From Anastrepha obliqua (taxonomy: Eukaryota > Arthropoda > Insecta > Diptera > Tephritidae), in assembly GCF_027943255.1 (NCBI RefSeq), contig NC_072895.1:49636001-49700000 (forward strand): a stretch of 64,000 nt of DNA, read 5' to 3'. Positions 55,690 to 64,000 of this stretch are shown in pieces. The position numbers and the translations under genes were made by a program. Position 1 is the first letter of the stretch; every line of letters begins with the position of its first letter. The notes under the pieces were generated by a model that worked only from the letters and a program-made list of their open reading frames with translations, was not told the origin of the DNA and did no database searches.

Positions 55690-57000
55690 CGATCTTTACG
55701 TAAATTGCATACATAATCGCTGACTCACTTCATGATTCTTGCAGAACTGATTCCAATTAGTGGGTTTGGCCCTGTGGCGGAATCGCTGAGCCACAGTTGA
55801 CCAACTCATCGGCAATTTCATTCCTTGAACATCGCAGTGTCCTGGAACCCACACAAATAGAAGCTTATTCTTTAATTCTTTTAAGCGTTTTCTTATATTT
55901 TTGAACAATATTTGAGGTTTGCTTTGCGTTCTCCAGAGTGTTTAGTATAGGCTCCAATCTGTTTCCAGCTCCATCCCCTCTCAATTCTCCATCCTGCTAC
56001 TTTCAGAATGACAAAAAATTTAGCTTAGAAAACAATAGCCATTCCTCCCAGAGCGTAAATATACTTATTACTATAGTTTAAGTGCCATCCGGCCCCAGAA
56101 CCTATTTTGTTCTTGGACCTATCGGTAAAGAAAATATCTGTCAAACCTCTTTGAAGCACTCCGGATTGTATTCAAGGCATCCGTAATGCATAAACCTATA
56201 CGAGTACTTCTTAGCACTCTGTTTATTTCCCGCCACCGTAGGCGAATGGATTGGTGCGCGACTTTCATTCGAAATTCAAAGAGAACGTAGGTTCGAATCT
56301 CTGTGAAACACCAAAATTAAGAAAAACATTTTTCTAATAGCGCTCGCCCCTCGGCAGGCAATGGCAAACCTCCGAGTATATTTCTGCCATAAAAAAGATA
56401 AAAGTATCTGCCATTTGGAGTCGGCTTGAAACTGTAGGTCCCTCCATTTGTGGAACAACATCAAGGCGCACACCACAAAAAGGAGATGGAGCTCGGCCAA
56501 ACACCCAAAAAGGGGTACGCGCTAATTATATATATTTCCTGATGTGTGGACTTAGCCATATTCCGTCGCCTCCAGAAGAATAAGTGATGATGGGTCCGAT
56601 AAATATTGTATATATTCACCAGACCACAGCAGGTTTCAGACCCCAGGTTTTGCCAAAGGCTCTACGGCAATTTGAAAGATCCGCGATGCGCGATTCACCT
56701 TGAGCGAAACATGTGTTTCCCAAGTCAGTCTCTTATCCAAGATTACTCCTAGATATTAAACTGTCTCAGAGACTCTGATTGTCACACCTTTCAATACTAG
56801 AAGACTCCAATTTCCGATTTCAGGTGAACAAGACTAAGTTAGTTTTGTACTGATTGACGGAAAGACCTTGTCGTCGATTTTATCCAGAATTCTCTGCACT
56901 TCCATGCAAAGCTTTCTTAGGGATTTATCCGATGTGACATCGTCCGTATATGCTTGGACATGAAATTCGAGTTATTGCATCTCCGTTAACAGAGAGTATT
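55690..57000 (-). mobile_element. RNase H-bearing non-LTR retrotransposon fragment, split by a SINE
   Basis: The minus strand starts in the RT palm with VQAYTDDVTSDKSLRKLCME (YADD box as YTDD), then SIEGVTIRVSETV-type sequence, YLGVILDKRLTWETHVSL and ASRIFQIAVEPLAK. The SINE at 56229-56531 interrupts. The thumb region continues (LRSTRIGLCITDAL), then RNase H remnants end with LLFVWVPGHCDVQGMKLPMS, where GNE is changed. Frameshifts throughout. Confidence 0.8.
56229..56531 (+). mobile_element. tRNA-derived SINE, full length
   Basis: This is the best complete copy. Head: CCACCGTAGGCGAATGGATT, GGTGCGCGAC (A-box region) and AGGTTCGAATCTCTGTGAAA (B-box at 56290-56300). The long spacing between A and B boxes suggests a class II (Ser/Leu-type) tRNA ancestor. 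Body: GGCAGGCAATGGCAAACCTC, TCTGCCATTTGGAGTCGGCT, TGTGGAACAACATCAAGGCG, GCTCGGCCAAACACCCAAAA. Tail: GCGCTAATTATATATAT. It would be transcribed by RNA polymerase III and moved by a LINE in trans. A short ATTTCC may repeat on both sides. Confidence 0.9.
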
Positions 57001-57914
57001 TGACGAAGCACCGCATCAGCGAAAAAGGACACCCCGTGTCCTTTGGGTTTCAACAGTATTTAGAAGCCAATACCACTATACGCATTTATTTAAAAAAAAA
57101 ATTAAGTCTTTATTTAATTATATATTTATTCATTCTTATTCATAAAATTGTGACACCATTTACATCTGCAGGTCAGTTGGACGTTTTCTTATTAGGACGA
57201 GTAGCATTGTTCTATTTGGATACAGGAATACAATAGACTTTTCTCACTCTGTTGGGAAACATGAAGTTGTGAAGCAGTGATTAATTATAATTTGAGTGCT
57301 TAGAATAAATGTCCAATGGCGTTCGACTTGATACCCATGACAGATAGCACAACTTCTGATCCCAATACTCCATCAAATCGAAATTCACATTTTTAACCAA
57401 AATTACTTTTATAATTTTGAACTGGAGTACTATTTCCGCTTTTGCAGACGCTAATAAAATAACCATTAAGCATTTTTGAGTCAATTTTAAATTCAGATTT
57501 CGATATTTCAAGTACATTAAGGTTTTTTATATTACGTTATAAATTTAAGATGGTAGTAAGGGATCCAGTTTTTATTTAAAGCACAACCATTTTGCATTTC
57601 TTCTAATGGCTGTAACTTTAATTCTTGCATACTTAGGAAACTTTCTCAACGCAGAAGTACGCACTTAAACTTATACTGCTTGTATCATCATTTAATACGC
57701 GCTTCATTTTATCTTTAAATGCATTAATATGCAACGATATTTTAAATAGTCAGAAAGCAAGCAGATTGCAAAATTGTATGCAAAAATGTGGCTGCTCACG
57801 TCAATGAAATGAAATGCATTGTGGGCTAAAACAAAATTCACTATATTTGTGCGTATGCATATAACTGTGAAAAAGGTGTTATTTTTTCATGTGCACAACT
57901 CAAACGCTGCCTTG
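57001..57914. other. AT-rich intron sequence, no gene seen
   Basis: Nothing recognised. Confidence 0.45.
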
Positions 57915-57916
57915 TA

Positions 57917-58975
57917 CGAGGGGAATAACAAAAGTTTGGTAAACAAAACGAAAAACGGACACATTTTTTTATTTTTAACTTCTAGTTTTTATTATTTTTT
58001 ACTTTCTTCACATAATCACCTTTAAATTCAAGATATTTTTTAAGCTGTTTAACTGATGAAAAAAGTCCTCAAACTCACGTATTCATAGCTTATTAAATTC
58101 AGCAGTAACCACATTTATTATCTCTTCATTGCTAACAGAGACTTTTCCTGCCAAATTTTTTTAATTTTTGGAAATAACCAAAAATCACACGACAGTTCCT
58201 CGTTTTTCCTATTTTCAAGTCAATTCTTTAACACTTCTGGTAAGCAGTTTTCAATTATTGTGTGAGAAGAATCTAACGGTATAGCAGCAACAAGTTTTGC
58301 TCTTTCCAAGTAAACTGATATTATCACTTTTGTTGCTGACTTTTGGTACCTGGCTTTCATAGATGGATTTGCTCCTTTCTGGCTCCATACCAGAGACTTC
58401 TATTTGGCTTCCGTGTCATACTTAAAAAACCAAGATTCGTCACCTATTGCAATCATACTCAAATTGCTAGACTCTCCGTTTTCGAATTATCTTAAAATAT
58501 ATTGAATAAAATTTACTCTAGCTTCTTTTATACTGTCATTAAAAATTATTGGATTTCTTTGTGTATTACAAATCATTATGCAATATTCGCGAGACTGCTA
58601 TATCATTCAAACCTAATTCACTGCATATCATTTCCACGTCGGTCGACGATTTTGGCCGTCCTTCTTTAGGCTCGTCCTCCACAGAAAAATGTTCAGTCAG
58701 GAGTCTTTGACACCACTTACATAGTCCTAAGAGAAGAAGTGCCTATTCCATATGCATTTGGATCACATTGAAAATTTCCGCAGGATTGAGTTTACGTCGA
58801 AAACCGTGAAGTATTAAGTAAAGAATTTCCTGCTGCATCGTTGGCGGAATTTCGACTGACATAGCATCAATTATTTTATATTTCACGTCTCTATTCTAAC
58901 CGATGTGAAATATTTTCAAAAAAATAAAAAAGTGCCCTACCTAATAGACTTACCGAACCTTTGTAAGTCCTCTCG
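57917..58975 (-). mobile_element. Mariner-like element with TACGAG ends
   Basis: Including the TA duplication, the left end reads TACGAGGGGAATAACAAAAG and the right end (reverse strand) TACGAGAGGACTTACAAAGG, both continuing TTYGGTAA. That gives about 28-bp inverted repeats flanked by TA. It is 1.06 kb with a decayed transposase. Confidence 0.85.
57990..58862 (-). pseudogene. Mariner-like transposase, heavily decayed
   Basis: From 58862: MSVEIPPTMQQEILYLILHG, FRRKLNPAEIFNVIQMHME, stop, then LCKWCQRLLTEHFSVEDEPK and EGRPKSSTDVEMICSELG (linker with the GRP hook). First Asp block: MIAIGDESWFFKYDTEAK. A WSQKGANPSMKARYQKSATK segment follows, then ISVYLERAKLVAAIPLDSSH. The second Asp block is deleted and the third reads SCDFWLFPKIKKIWQE. 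The C terminus LKKYLEFKGDYVKKVK matches the usual GDYF-type ending. At least three stops. Confidence 0.8.
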
Positions 58976-58977
58976 TA

Positions 58978-59355
58978 TGTATCAATATCACCGTAGTTTT
59001 TTGTTTCAGACATACATAAATATAAATATACCGCTACCTTTACAGGTTGACCTGAGGATCCATGCTTGCATTCGTATACTTTTTTTAATTTTCTGTTATA
59101 TAAACAAATATGTCAAGTACGTTTGCATGTAAAAAATTCATTAAATATCTATCAGTGGTAAAAATATAGATATCTGCAATCTCAGTTCGAGGACTATGAA
59201 TATTCATGAAAAAATTACAGCATTTAAGCATTCTATATTTTTATTTAAAATTTTTTATATCTACTTAAATTTTTTCTTACATCTTTTTAAAGAAATTATT
59301 AACTGAAATTCCAGAATATTTTTATTACATATTTTCTTTTTCTACTTCCTCACAG
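58978..59355 (+). other. End of the 4.1-kb intron
   Basis: AT-rich, ending in a strong 3' splice site: TTTTCTTTTTCTACTTCCTC followed by ACAG at 59352-59355. Confidence 0.6.
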
Positions 59356-59469
59356 ATTTCCAATCATCAGAGCTGACAATTCAACGAACACGTCGGGAGC
59401 ATTCGGGGAATTTCACCTGTGTTGCTAGTAATACGCAACCTGCAAGTGTGTTAGTGCACATTTTTAAAG
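59356..59469 (+). CDS. dpr family gene, exon: second part of Ig domain 2
   Basis: Two bases complete the Asp codon from the previous exon, then 37 codons and one base follow. The product is FQSSELTIQRTRREHSGNFT, CVASNTQPASVLVHIFK. It contains the HSGNFTC form of the DxGxYxC motif with the second disulphide Cys, an N-glycosylation site (NFT) and the last strand of Ig2. The donor AAAG|GTAATA again leaves phase 1, which in Dpr genes continues with a Gly-Asp-Asn linker to the C-terminal anchor exon. That exon is not in the window. The three exons together give about 133 residues with unbroken frame. Confidence 0.95.
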
Positions 59470-59806
59470 GTAATATTAATAGATGATAATATATAAAAAA
59501 TGCATGAAAATAGAGAACAAAATAGAGCCAAAATTTCTGAATGGAAAATTGTAGGTTTACAAAAAATTTACTGAATTATTTTATTTTGAATTACGAAGTA
59601 ACAGGTGGCGCAAAAGTAACCTTGCGATGTTTTTTGGCTGTAATTTAAAAAAAAATACCAGTCTAACGGTTAGACGCGATAGAAGTGAAACCTTCCGTAA
59701 AACAAACTAAGAGAGAATGAGACGAAAGCAGCATTAGGGGCGGGATAATTATAGGTTCATTATAATATTGCTATAAAGTTCATATTTTATTTTCTTCATT
59801 TTATTA

Positions 59807-60177
59807 TTATTCATCCTCCATGTTTTCAATTTCAACAAATGATACGAGTGGCTTATGATAGCTAAACTATGATACAAATGCTTTGGTTTCGATGTTGTCA
59901 ACATATCTTTGAAATACCGCGTCAATTGTTGTTTTACATATTTTTAAATTGAATGATGTATTGAGAAAGTCAATTGAAGGAACCGCTGTGTACAATGCAA
60001 AATTTACGTTAAAATCGCCACTTAAAATCATTGGAACTTTATCGTAATCTTTTCTAAGTATCCGCGATACTTCTGGTGTATACTTTATTAAATTTTCGTG
60101 AATGAATTCCGTGATGCTATTTATTGATTTTTTTTCTGTCGATATTCACGACACTTTTCTGCATTATTTTTCGGCAT
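59807..60177 (-). pseudogene. Helentron-like EEP endonuclease remnant
   Basis: From 60177 the minus strand reads MPKNNAEKCREYRQKKNQ, a short basic N terminus. In a shifted frame it goes on with SITEFIHENLIKYTPEVSRI, DYDKVPMILSGDFNVNFALY, IDFLNTSFNLKICKTTIDAV, FQRYVDNIETKAFVS, stop, FSYHKPLVSFVEIENMEDE. GDFN, TTIDAVF and SYHKP correspond to the last three motifs of endonuclease/exonuclease/phosphatase enzymes. Known Helentrons carry such a domain at the end of a helicase protein, and the basic N terminus resembles one seen in such arthropod proteins. No helicase is left. A non-LTR endonuclease is a less likely alternative because no RT follows. Confidence 0.55.
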
Positions 60178-60250
60178 AATTGCGGTAAATATTTAAAAAT
60201 GAAAATATTTACGAATATAAAAATACACACGCGGTTGCTATTATGAGCGT

Positions 60251-60365
60251 CCCCAGCAAAACTTGCGTGACCGAAACTCTAACACAATTACATTTTTTTG
60301 AATGTTACAAACACATATGCACGCAGGTTTTGCTGGGGCGTGACCGAAACTCTAACACAATTACA
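60251..60365. repeat. Hairpin plus direct repeat
   Basis: CCCCAGCAAAACTTGCGTG (60251-60269) pairs with its inverse at 60320-60338 with one mismatch, 50 bp apart. The 28-bp segment starting GCGTGACCGAAACTCTAACA is present at 60265-60292 and again, unchanged, at 60338-60365. Confidence 0.9.
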
Positions 60366-60495
60366 CATATGCACTCGTATTTGTTTGAAAATCGACTTTT
60401 TTTTTGGTTCTCCGTCACCTTTGGAAAATGTGTAAACAGTAAGCAAACTTTATTCATATATTTTTCCTCATTTTTGCATCAGTAAAATTAAACAA

Positions 60496-60702
60496 ACGCC
60501 GTAGCCGAATGGGTTGGTGCGTGACTACTATTCAGAATTCACAGAGAAAACGTCAGTTCGAATCTCGGTGAAAACACCAAAATTAAGGAAAACTATTTTT
60601 CTAATAGCGCTCACCCCTCAGCAGGCAATGGCAAAACACCGAGTGTATTTCTGCCATGAAAAAAAGCTCCTCATAAACATATCATAAAATAAAATAAAAT
60701 AA
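60496..60702 (+). mobile_element. tRNA-derived SINE, 3'-shortened
   Basis: The head GCCGTAGCCGAATGGGTTGG, TGCGTGAC and the B-box AGTTCGAATCTCGGTG (60555-60570) are followed by GGCAGGCAATGGCAAAACAC. It ends after GCTCCTCATAAAC with ATAAAATAAAATAAAATAAC, so the second half of the body is missing but an A-rich tail is present. Confidence 0.85.
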
Positions 60703-60726
60703 CTGTATAAAAAAAATGTTTTTCTT

Positions 60727-60788
60727 GTGATTCGAACCAAGGATTTTGGATCGGAAGCTCACATTGCTAGTCGCTCGGCTACCGCGCC
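60727..60788 (-). repeat. tRNA-like sequence (second SINE head or tRNA pseudogene)
   Basis: The minus strand reads GCGCGGTAGCCGAGCGACTA (A-box-like) and CTTGGTTCGAATCAC (B-box). The acceptor stem does not pair and no anticodon stem is convincing, so it is not a working tRNA gene. It differs from the head of the main SINE. Confidence 0.5.
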
Positions 60789-61002
60789 ATGCTGTCGGTG
60801 CTGGCCTAAAAGTTATTTAGTTCGTCGCTACGTTTATACCAACATATAATATAATGCTTCGTAGCCAAGAGTGTCGCTTTTTTCGTTTCACTTTTTCTCA
60901 AATCACTCCCAACGATTCTAAAGAAGTTTTCACTTCAAAAAAAGGAAAAACTTTGATTCTTCTTGTGGATTATTTTTATTTGGTCTTTTAATTTTTTTTG
61001 CA

Positions 61003-62067
61003 TCAAGTCGTGAATATGATGTCATGTAAATGGCCGCCGCCACAGTTGATTGCCATTTGAGCCCTTTTTATGGCATTTTCCATCACTTTGGCCAAAACTT
61101 CCGGCGATAGGTCCTCACATTCTTGACGGATATTGTCTTTAAGAGCTGCAAGAGTCTGAGGCTTGTTGACATAAACCCGCGACTTCAAAAAGCCCCACAA
61201 ATGAAGTCTGGAGCGGTCAAATCAGGCGATCATGCTGGCCAGTGCAAATCGCCAAAACGGGAGATTAGGCGCCCGGGAAATGCATCCTTCAGCATATCGG
61301 TTGTGGCACATGCAGAGTGTGCCGTTGCACCGCCCTGTTGGAACCACATGCTTTCCAATCCCAATTCATCAACTTGCGGCAAAAAGAACTCGTTGATCAT
61401 TGCTCTGTAGCGCTCACCATTCACAATAACCGTTTGGCCCGCGACGTCTTCGAAGAAAAAAGGTCCGATGACTCCTCCAGCGAAAACAGCACACCATACA
61501 GTGACTTTGAGCGGGTGTAATGGCTCTTCGTGGGTTACACGCGGATTTTCAGTGCCCCAGAATCGTAAATTTTGCTTATTTACGTACCCGCTAAGATGGA
61601 AATGGGCCTCATCACTCATGATTATTTTTGATGAAAAATCATCTTCCTCTTGGTGGTGATTAAGGATGGCTTGAGCATATGTTAGACGCGATTGGCGGTC
61701 AGCAGCTAACAGCTGATGCACTGTGCGGACTTTGTACGGAAACATCTTTAAATCTTGTACCAAAATTCGCTGTAAGGCCCCTCGACTGATACCCATTTGC
61801 GTGGAACGTCGTCTGGTCGATGTCGACGGCTACAGCAGCACTATTCTCTGCAGAACGGCTATTCCGTGGTCTGCCACGCCTGGCAGCATCTCGTGTTGTG
61901 CCAGTCTCTTCGAGGCGAGCGGCTAAGCGTCGCATTGTTTCACCAGTAGGCGTTGGACGGCAAGGAAATCTGCGACGAAATTCACGTTGTGCCAAAGGCA
62001 CCGAACGATTATTGGTTAAATAAATAGTCAACAATATTCCGCGTTCTGGAGCAGTGTAGCGTAACAT
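61003..62067 (-). pseudogene. DD41D mariner-like transposase, nearly complete, disrupted
   Basis: From 62067: MLRYTAPERGILLTIYLTNN, then RREFRRRF-type helix-turn-helix and RSAENSAAVAVDIDQTTFHA. A frameshift near 61790 leads into MGISRGALQRILVQDLKMFP. The core holds IIMSDEAHFHLSGYVNKQNL (first Asp), VTVWCAVFAGGVIGPFFFED and MWFQQGGATAHSACATTDML (second Asp replaced by Gly). A stop near 61230 lies in the third block. The C-terminal part LWGFLKSRVYVNKPQTLAAL ends GGGHLHDIIFTT. Least decayed N terminus of the family here. Confidence 0.88.
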
Positions 62068-62191
62068 TGTTTATTAACGTGTATTTCGCATGTGTTTACT
62101 ACACAAATATCAAAACAGAACTGACATTAGGGGCCAATCGCAAAACTTATAGCATTTTCTGATAAGAGGATTACTTTAGCGCCACCTGTTA

Positions 62192-62779
62192 TAACAAAAA
62201 AATGCTACCGTCGAAGCCGGTCTTTATTCGTTACTGCAACTTTTACAAAGTTAGTGAGTGAGTTATGTGAAAAAGATGTTTGATAGAAATCTGATATTGA
62301 AACAAATTCCACTTAATTATTTTCCATAAAAATGCTTCATCTTTTTTCTGGTACTATAAGAATAGTGAACAGAAAATACTTGCATGTAGAGCAGCTCCAG
62401 CAGTCAAAACAAAAAACAGACGTTTCATATAAAATATTTTCGATCACTTGAACTTTTCCCAAATTTTAAAATTTAAACCATCGGTTAAAAAAATATAGAC
62501 CCCTCGTCTAATGTAGGCTTTGACACAGTTGATAATGAACACATCTTCTTTTACAATTAATAGCCTTTGTTCATCCTGCGTAATACTGTTTTTGTAACAT
62601 TTTTTCATTATGTATTTAGTCTTGGCAAATCAACTAAAGAAAGCAACTTTGCCTTAAAAATTTCCATATAGGGTCAGGGTGGCCCAAATCTCAGATCTTT
62701 CACTAAAAATCCAAATAAAAGATGCAGCTCCAGGCTAAAACAAATTGAAGATAATTGAACAGAAGCTGCTATAAACAGC
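62192..62779. other. AT-rich intron sequence, no gene seen
   Basis: Nothing recognised. Confidence 0.45.
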
Positions 62780-63620
62780 CTAGGCCAAATGTATTAGGCA
62801 CCCCATTGAATTAGTGATCTTTTATTTATAAATTAGTACAAATTAAAAGAATTAGTGATAAAAAAATAATATTTAGTGCGTCCCCGCTACTACGTTACAT
62901 TTTAAAATATTGTAGCTGAAATGTGTTCTGTGAGGCTTAGATCTGGAGACTGCGCTGGCCAATGGAATTGTCGCTAAACCAACGCATCGTAGTCGCTTAG
63001 TTGTGACAAGGATCATTGTCTGGTTGGAATTGAACTCTATCTAAATTAGTGTCACCGAAAACGTCGTTAACGGCGAATTTCTAATAGATTTATATATGCA
63101 CTTTTGACTGTCCATTTGATCCTCGCAAATTAACATTTTGCCAACACCATCAGTAGCCATACAGTCCTAGATCATAATGCTACCTCCCGTCGACTCATGA
63201 ACGTCACACCAGGTGTTCCAAATACCTGTAGGAAAGGGGGGAAAAAAAGTTTTACAAAAAAAAAATTGGTGTTGAATACTCAAAATTGGACTGGGGTAAG
63301 AAGTTATAATTTTTGATATTTTAAAATGATATAAGCTAAGCCTTCCTCGAAGTTCAATTCATCAGATCACAAAAAAGTCCACCAATTTGCCTCCGAAAAA
63401 ATTTGGTATAAGAGAGCCAGTTCTATGCGCCACGGCTTCCTTGCTTATAAGCATCCTTATAAACCTGCTTCCAGAAGGCTGCTTCGAGCAGTAACGGATT
63501 TGTCAATATCTTCCGACAGGGCAATTGTAAGGGCAGAAGAGGATTTTTAGCGATATTTGAGAGACTCGCGTATAAGCATTCAACCTCTTCGTACACTAGT
63601 GAGGCGTTTTCTTCCACCTT
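62780..63620 (-). pseudogene. Tc1-like transposon remnant
   Basis: The minus strand near 63200 reads GVTFMSRREVAL, then TVWLLMVLAKC (the GVG-type MDGVGK block), IKWTVKSAYINLLE, and after shifts RQFHWPAQSPDLSLTEH (third catalytic block, usually WPAQSPDLNPIENLW). Upstream toward 63620 a poorly preserved N-terminal half may continue (KNPLLPLQ, FWKQVYKD). The A-rich, TTAGGCACCCC-type sequence near 62793 may be the transposon end. Not functional. Confidence 0.7.
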
Positions 63621-63661
63621 TTGATTTATTACAAAACAAACAAAAAAGTTGGCGTTTACAC

Positions 63662-63735
63662 TTCTGTTAGGTGTTTGGCCGAACTCTTCCTCCTGTTTGT
63701 GACGCGTGTCTTGATGTTACTCCTCAAATGGATTA
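63662..63735 (-). mobile_element. SINE fragment (3' half)
   Basis: On the minus strand: CATTTGAGGAGTAACATCAA, GACACGCGTCACAAACAGGA, GGAAGAGTTCGGCCAAACAC. This is the 3' body of the common SINE without head or tail. Confidence 0.75.
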
Positions 63736-63975
63736 ATTTGATTGATTTTGTTTTATTATGGTGGGATTTTGTCTCCGCAAATCGTGCATGTGCTATTATG
63801 CAACCGCGCACCGGGAACATCCCACCAAATTGCCAATTCAAACCTGAGACCTCCCTTCCTTTGACATATTTGCAAAAAGGAGCTGTCACTTTTGTAGCAA
63901 AATTTTAAATTACTTGCATTTTAGTGGGGTACCTTATATTTTTGGCCAAAGCTATATATAAATACATATATATAT
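63736..63975. other. Intron sequence with possible second SINE relic
   Basis: On the minus strand GGTTTGAATTGGCAATTTGG near 63830 has a weak B-box look, but I cannot assign it. Confidence 0.3.
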
Positions 63976-64000
63976 ACAAGGTGGCGCAAAAGTAACCTTG
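63976..64000 (+). repeat. Mariner-like terminal repeat cut by the window edge
   Basis: ATACAAGGTGGCGCAAAAGT, AACCTTG is nearly the same as the left end of the element at 59601 (AGGTGGCGCAAAAGTAACCT, TGCG). A further copy of this transposon or a MITE probably starts here and continues past the window. Confidence 0.75.

Larger units (their letters stand above)
59601..62189 (-). mobile_element. DD41D mariner-like element expanded by nested insertions
   Basis: The left end ACAGGTGGCGCAAAAGTAAC and the right end (reverse strand) ACAGGTGGCGCTAAAGTAAT are both preceded by TA (59599-59600; 62190-62191). The transposase (61003-62067) sits near the right end as expected. The 1.4 kb between its stop and the left end holds an endonuclease remnant, a hairpin repeat, a SINE and a tRNA-like sequence. 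So a usual 1.2-1.3 kb element appears to have been invaded. It lies only 131 bp downstream of the last dpr exon. Confidence 0.7.

Noticed and set aside
60727..60788. Possible working tRNA gene on the minus strand.
   Set aside because: A- and B-box-like motifs exist, but the acceptor and anticodon stems do not pair. Better read as a tRNA-derived repeat.

Overview
The window reads as intronic sequence of a higher-fly (brachyceran, probably tephritid fruit fly) genome. It is AT-rich eukaryotic DNA. The only host coding sequence I can support is three short exons on the + strand (31737-31845, 55085-55261, 59356-59469). Their splice phases join exactly (phase 1 to phase 1), and together they encode the end of Ig domain 1 and nearly all of Ig domain 2 of a Dpr protein (defective proboscis extension response family), a neuronal cell-surface Ig protein. 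Best guess among paralogs is a dpr13-like gene, from memory only. The 5' exons (signal peptide, first half of Ig1) and the 3' exon(s) (C-terminal anchor) lie outside the window. So 1-31736 is an upstream intron, 31846-55084 is a 23.2 kb intron, 55262-59355 is a 4.1 kb intron, and 59470-64000 begins another intron. The tephritid assignment rests on recognising the SINE and mariner families and is an inference.

The introns are filled with transposable elements. DNA transposons: at least nine copies of a mariner-like family with a 41-residue gap between the second and third catalytic Asp (fragments at 3.2, 10.7, 11.7, 13.3, 16.5, 29.6, 33.5, 36.4 and 59.6-62.2 kb); two full-length but broken DD34D mariners in opposite orientation (38.4-39.6 and 41.1-42.3 kb) plus an end fragment; a Mos1-like mariner (53.1-54.3 kb); another mariner relic with TACGAG ends (57.9-59.0 kb); two Tc1-like remnants (49.8 and 62.8 kb); one internally deleted piggyBac relic with TTAA duplications (5.96-7.28 kb); a long-inverted-repeat element (24.7 kb); and several MITEs.

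Retroelements: seven 3' fragments of RNase H-bearing non-LTR elements (5.0, 32.8, 36.9, 42.3, 42.9, 47.4 and 55.7 kb); three RTE-like copies, one keeping a 652-codon open frame (21.9-23.9 kb); a Jockey-like 3' end (0.3-0.7 kb); eight copies or fragments of a tRNA-derived SINE; and a 127-bp repeat with perfect 14-bp target duplications (27.46 kb). A Helentron-like endonuclease remnant lies at 59.8-60.2 kb. Tandem arrays occur at 44.9-45.6 kb and 51.8-52.5 kb.

Between the elements are low-complexity or single-copy-looking intron stretches (notably 13.8-16.4, 30.8-31.6, 39.7-41.0 and 48.6-49.6 kb) with no coding signal. These are the places to look for dpr regulatory sequence. No complete element with an undamaged transposase or reverse transcriptase was found, and I see no evidence of a new defence or metabolic system. 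The interest lies in how the elements decayed, nested and amplified inside a neuronal gene.
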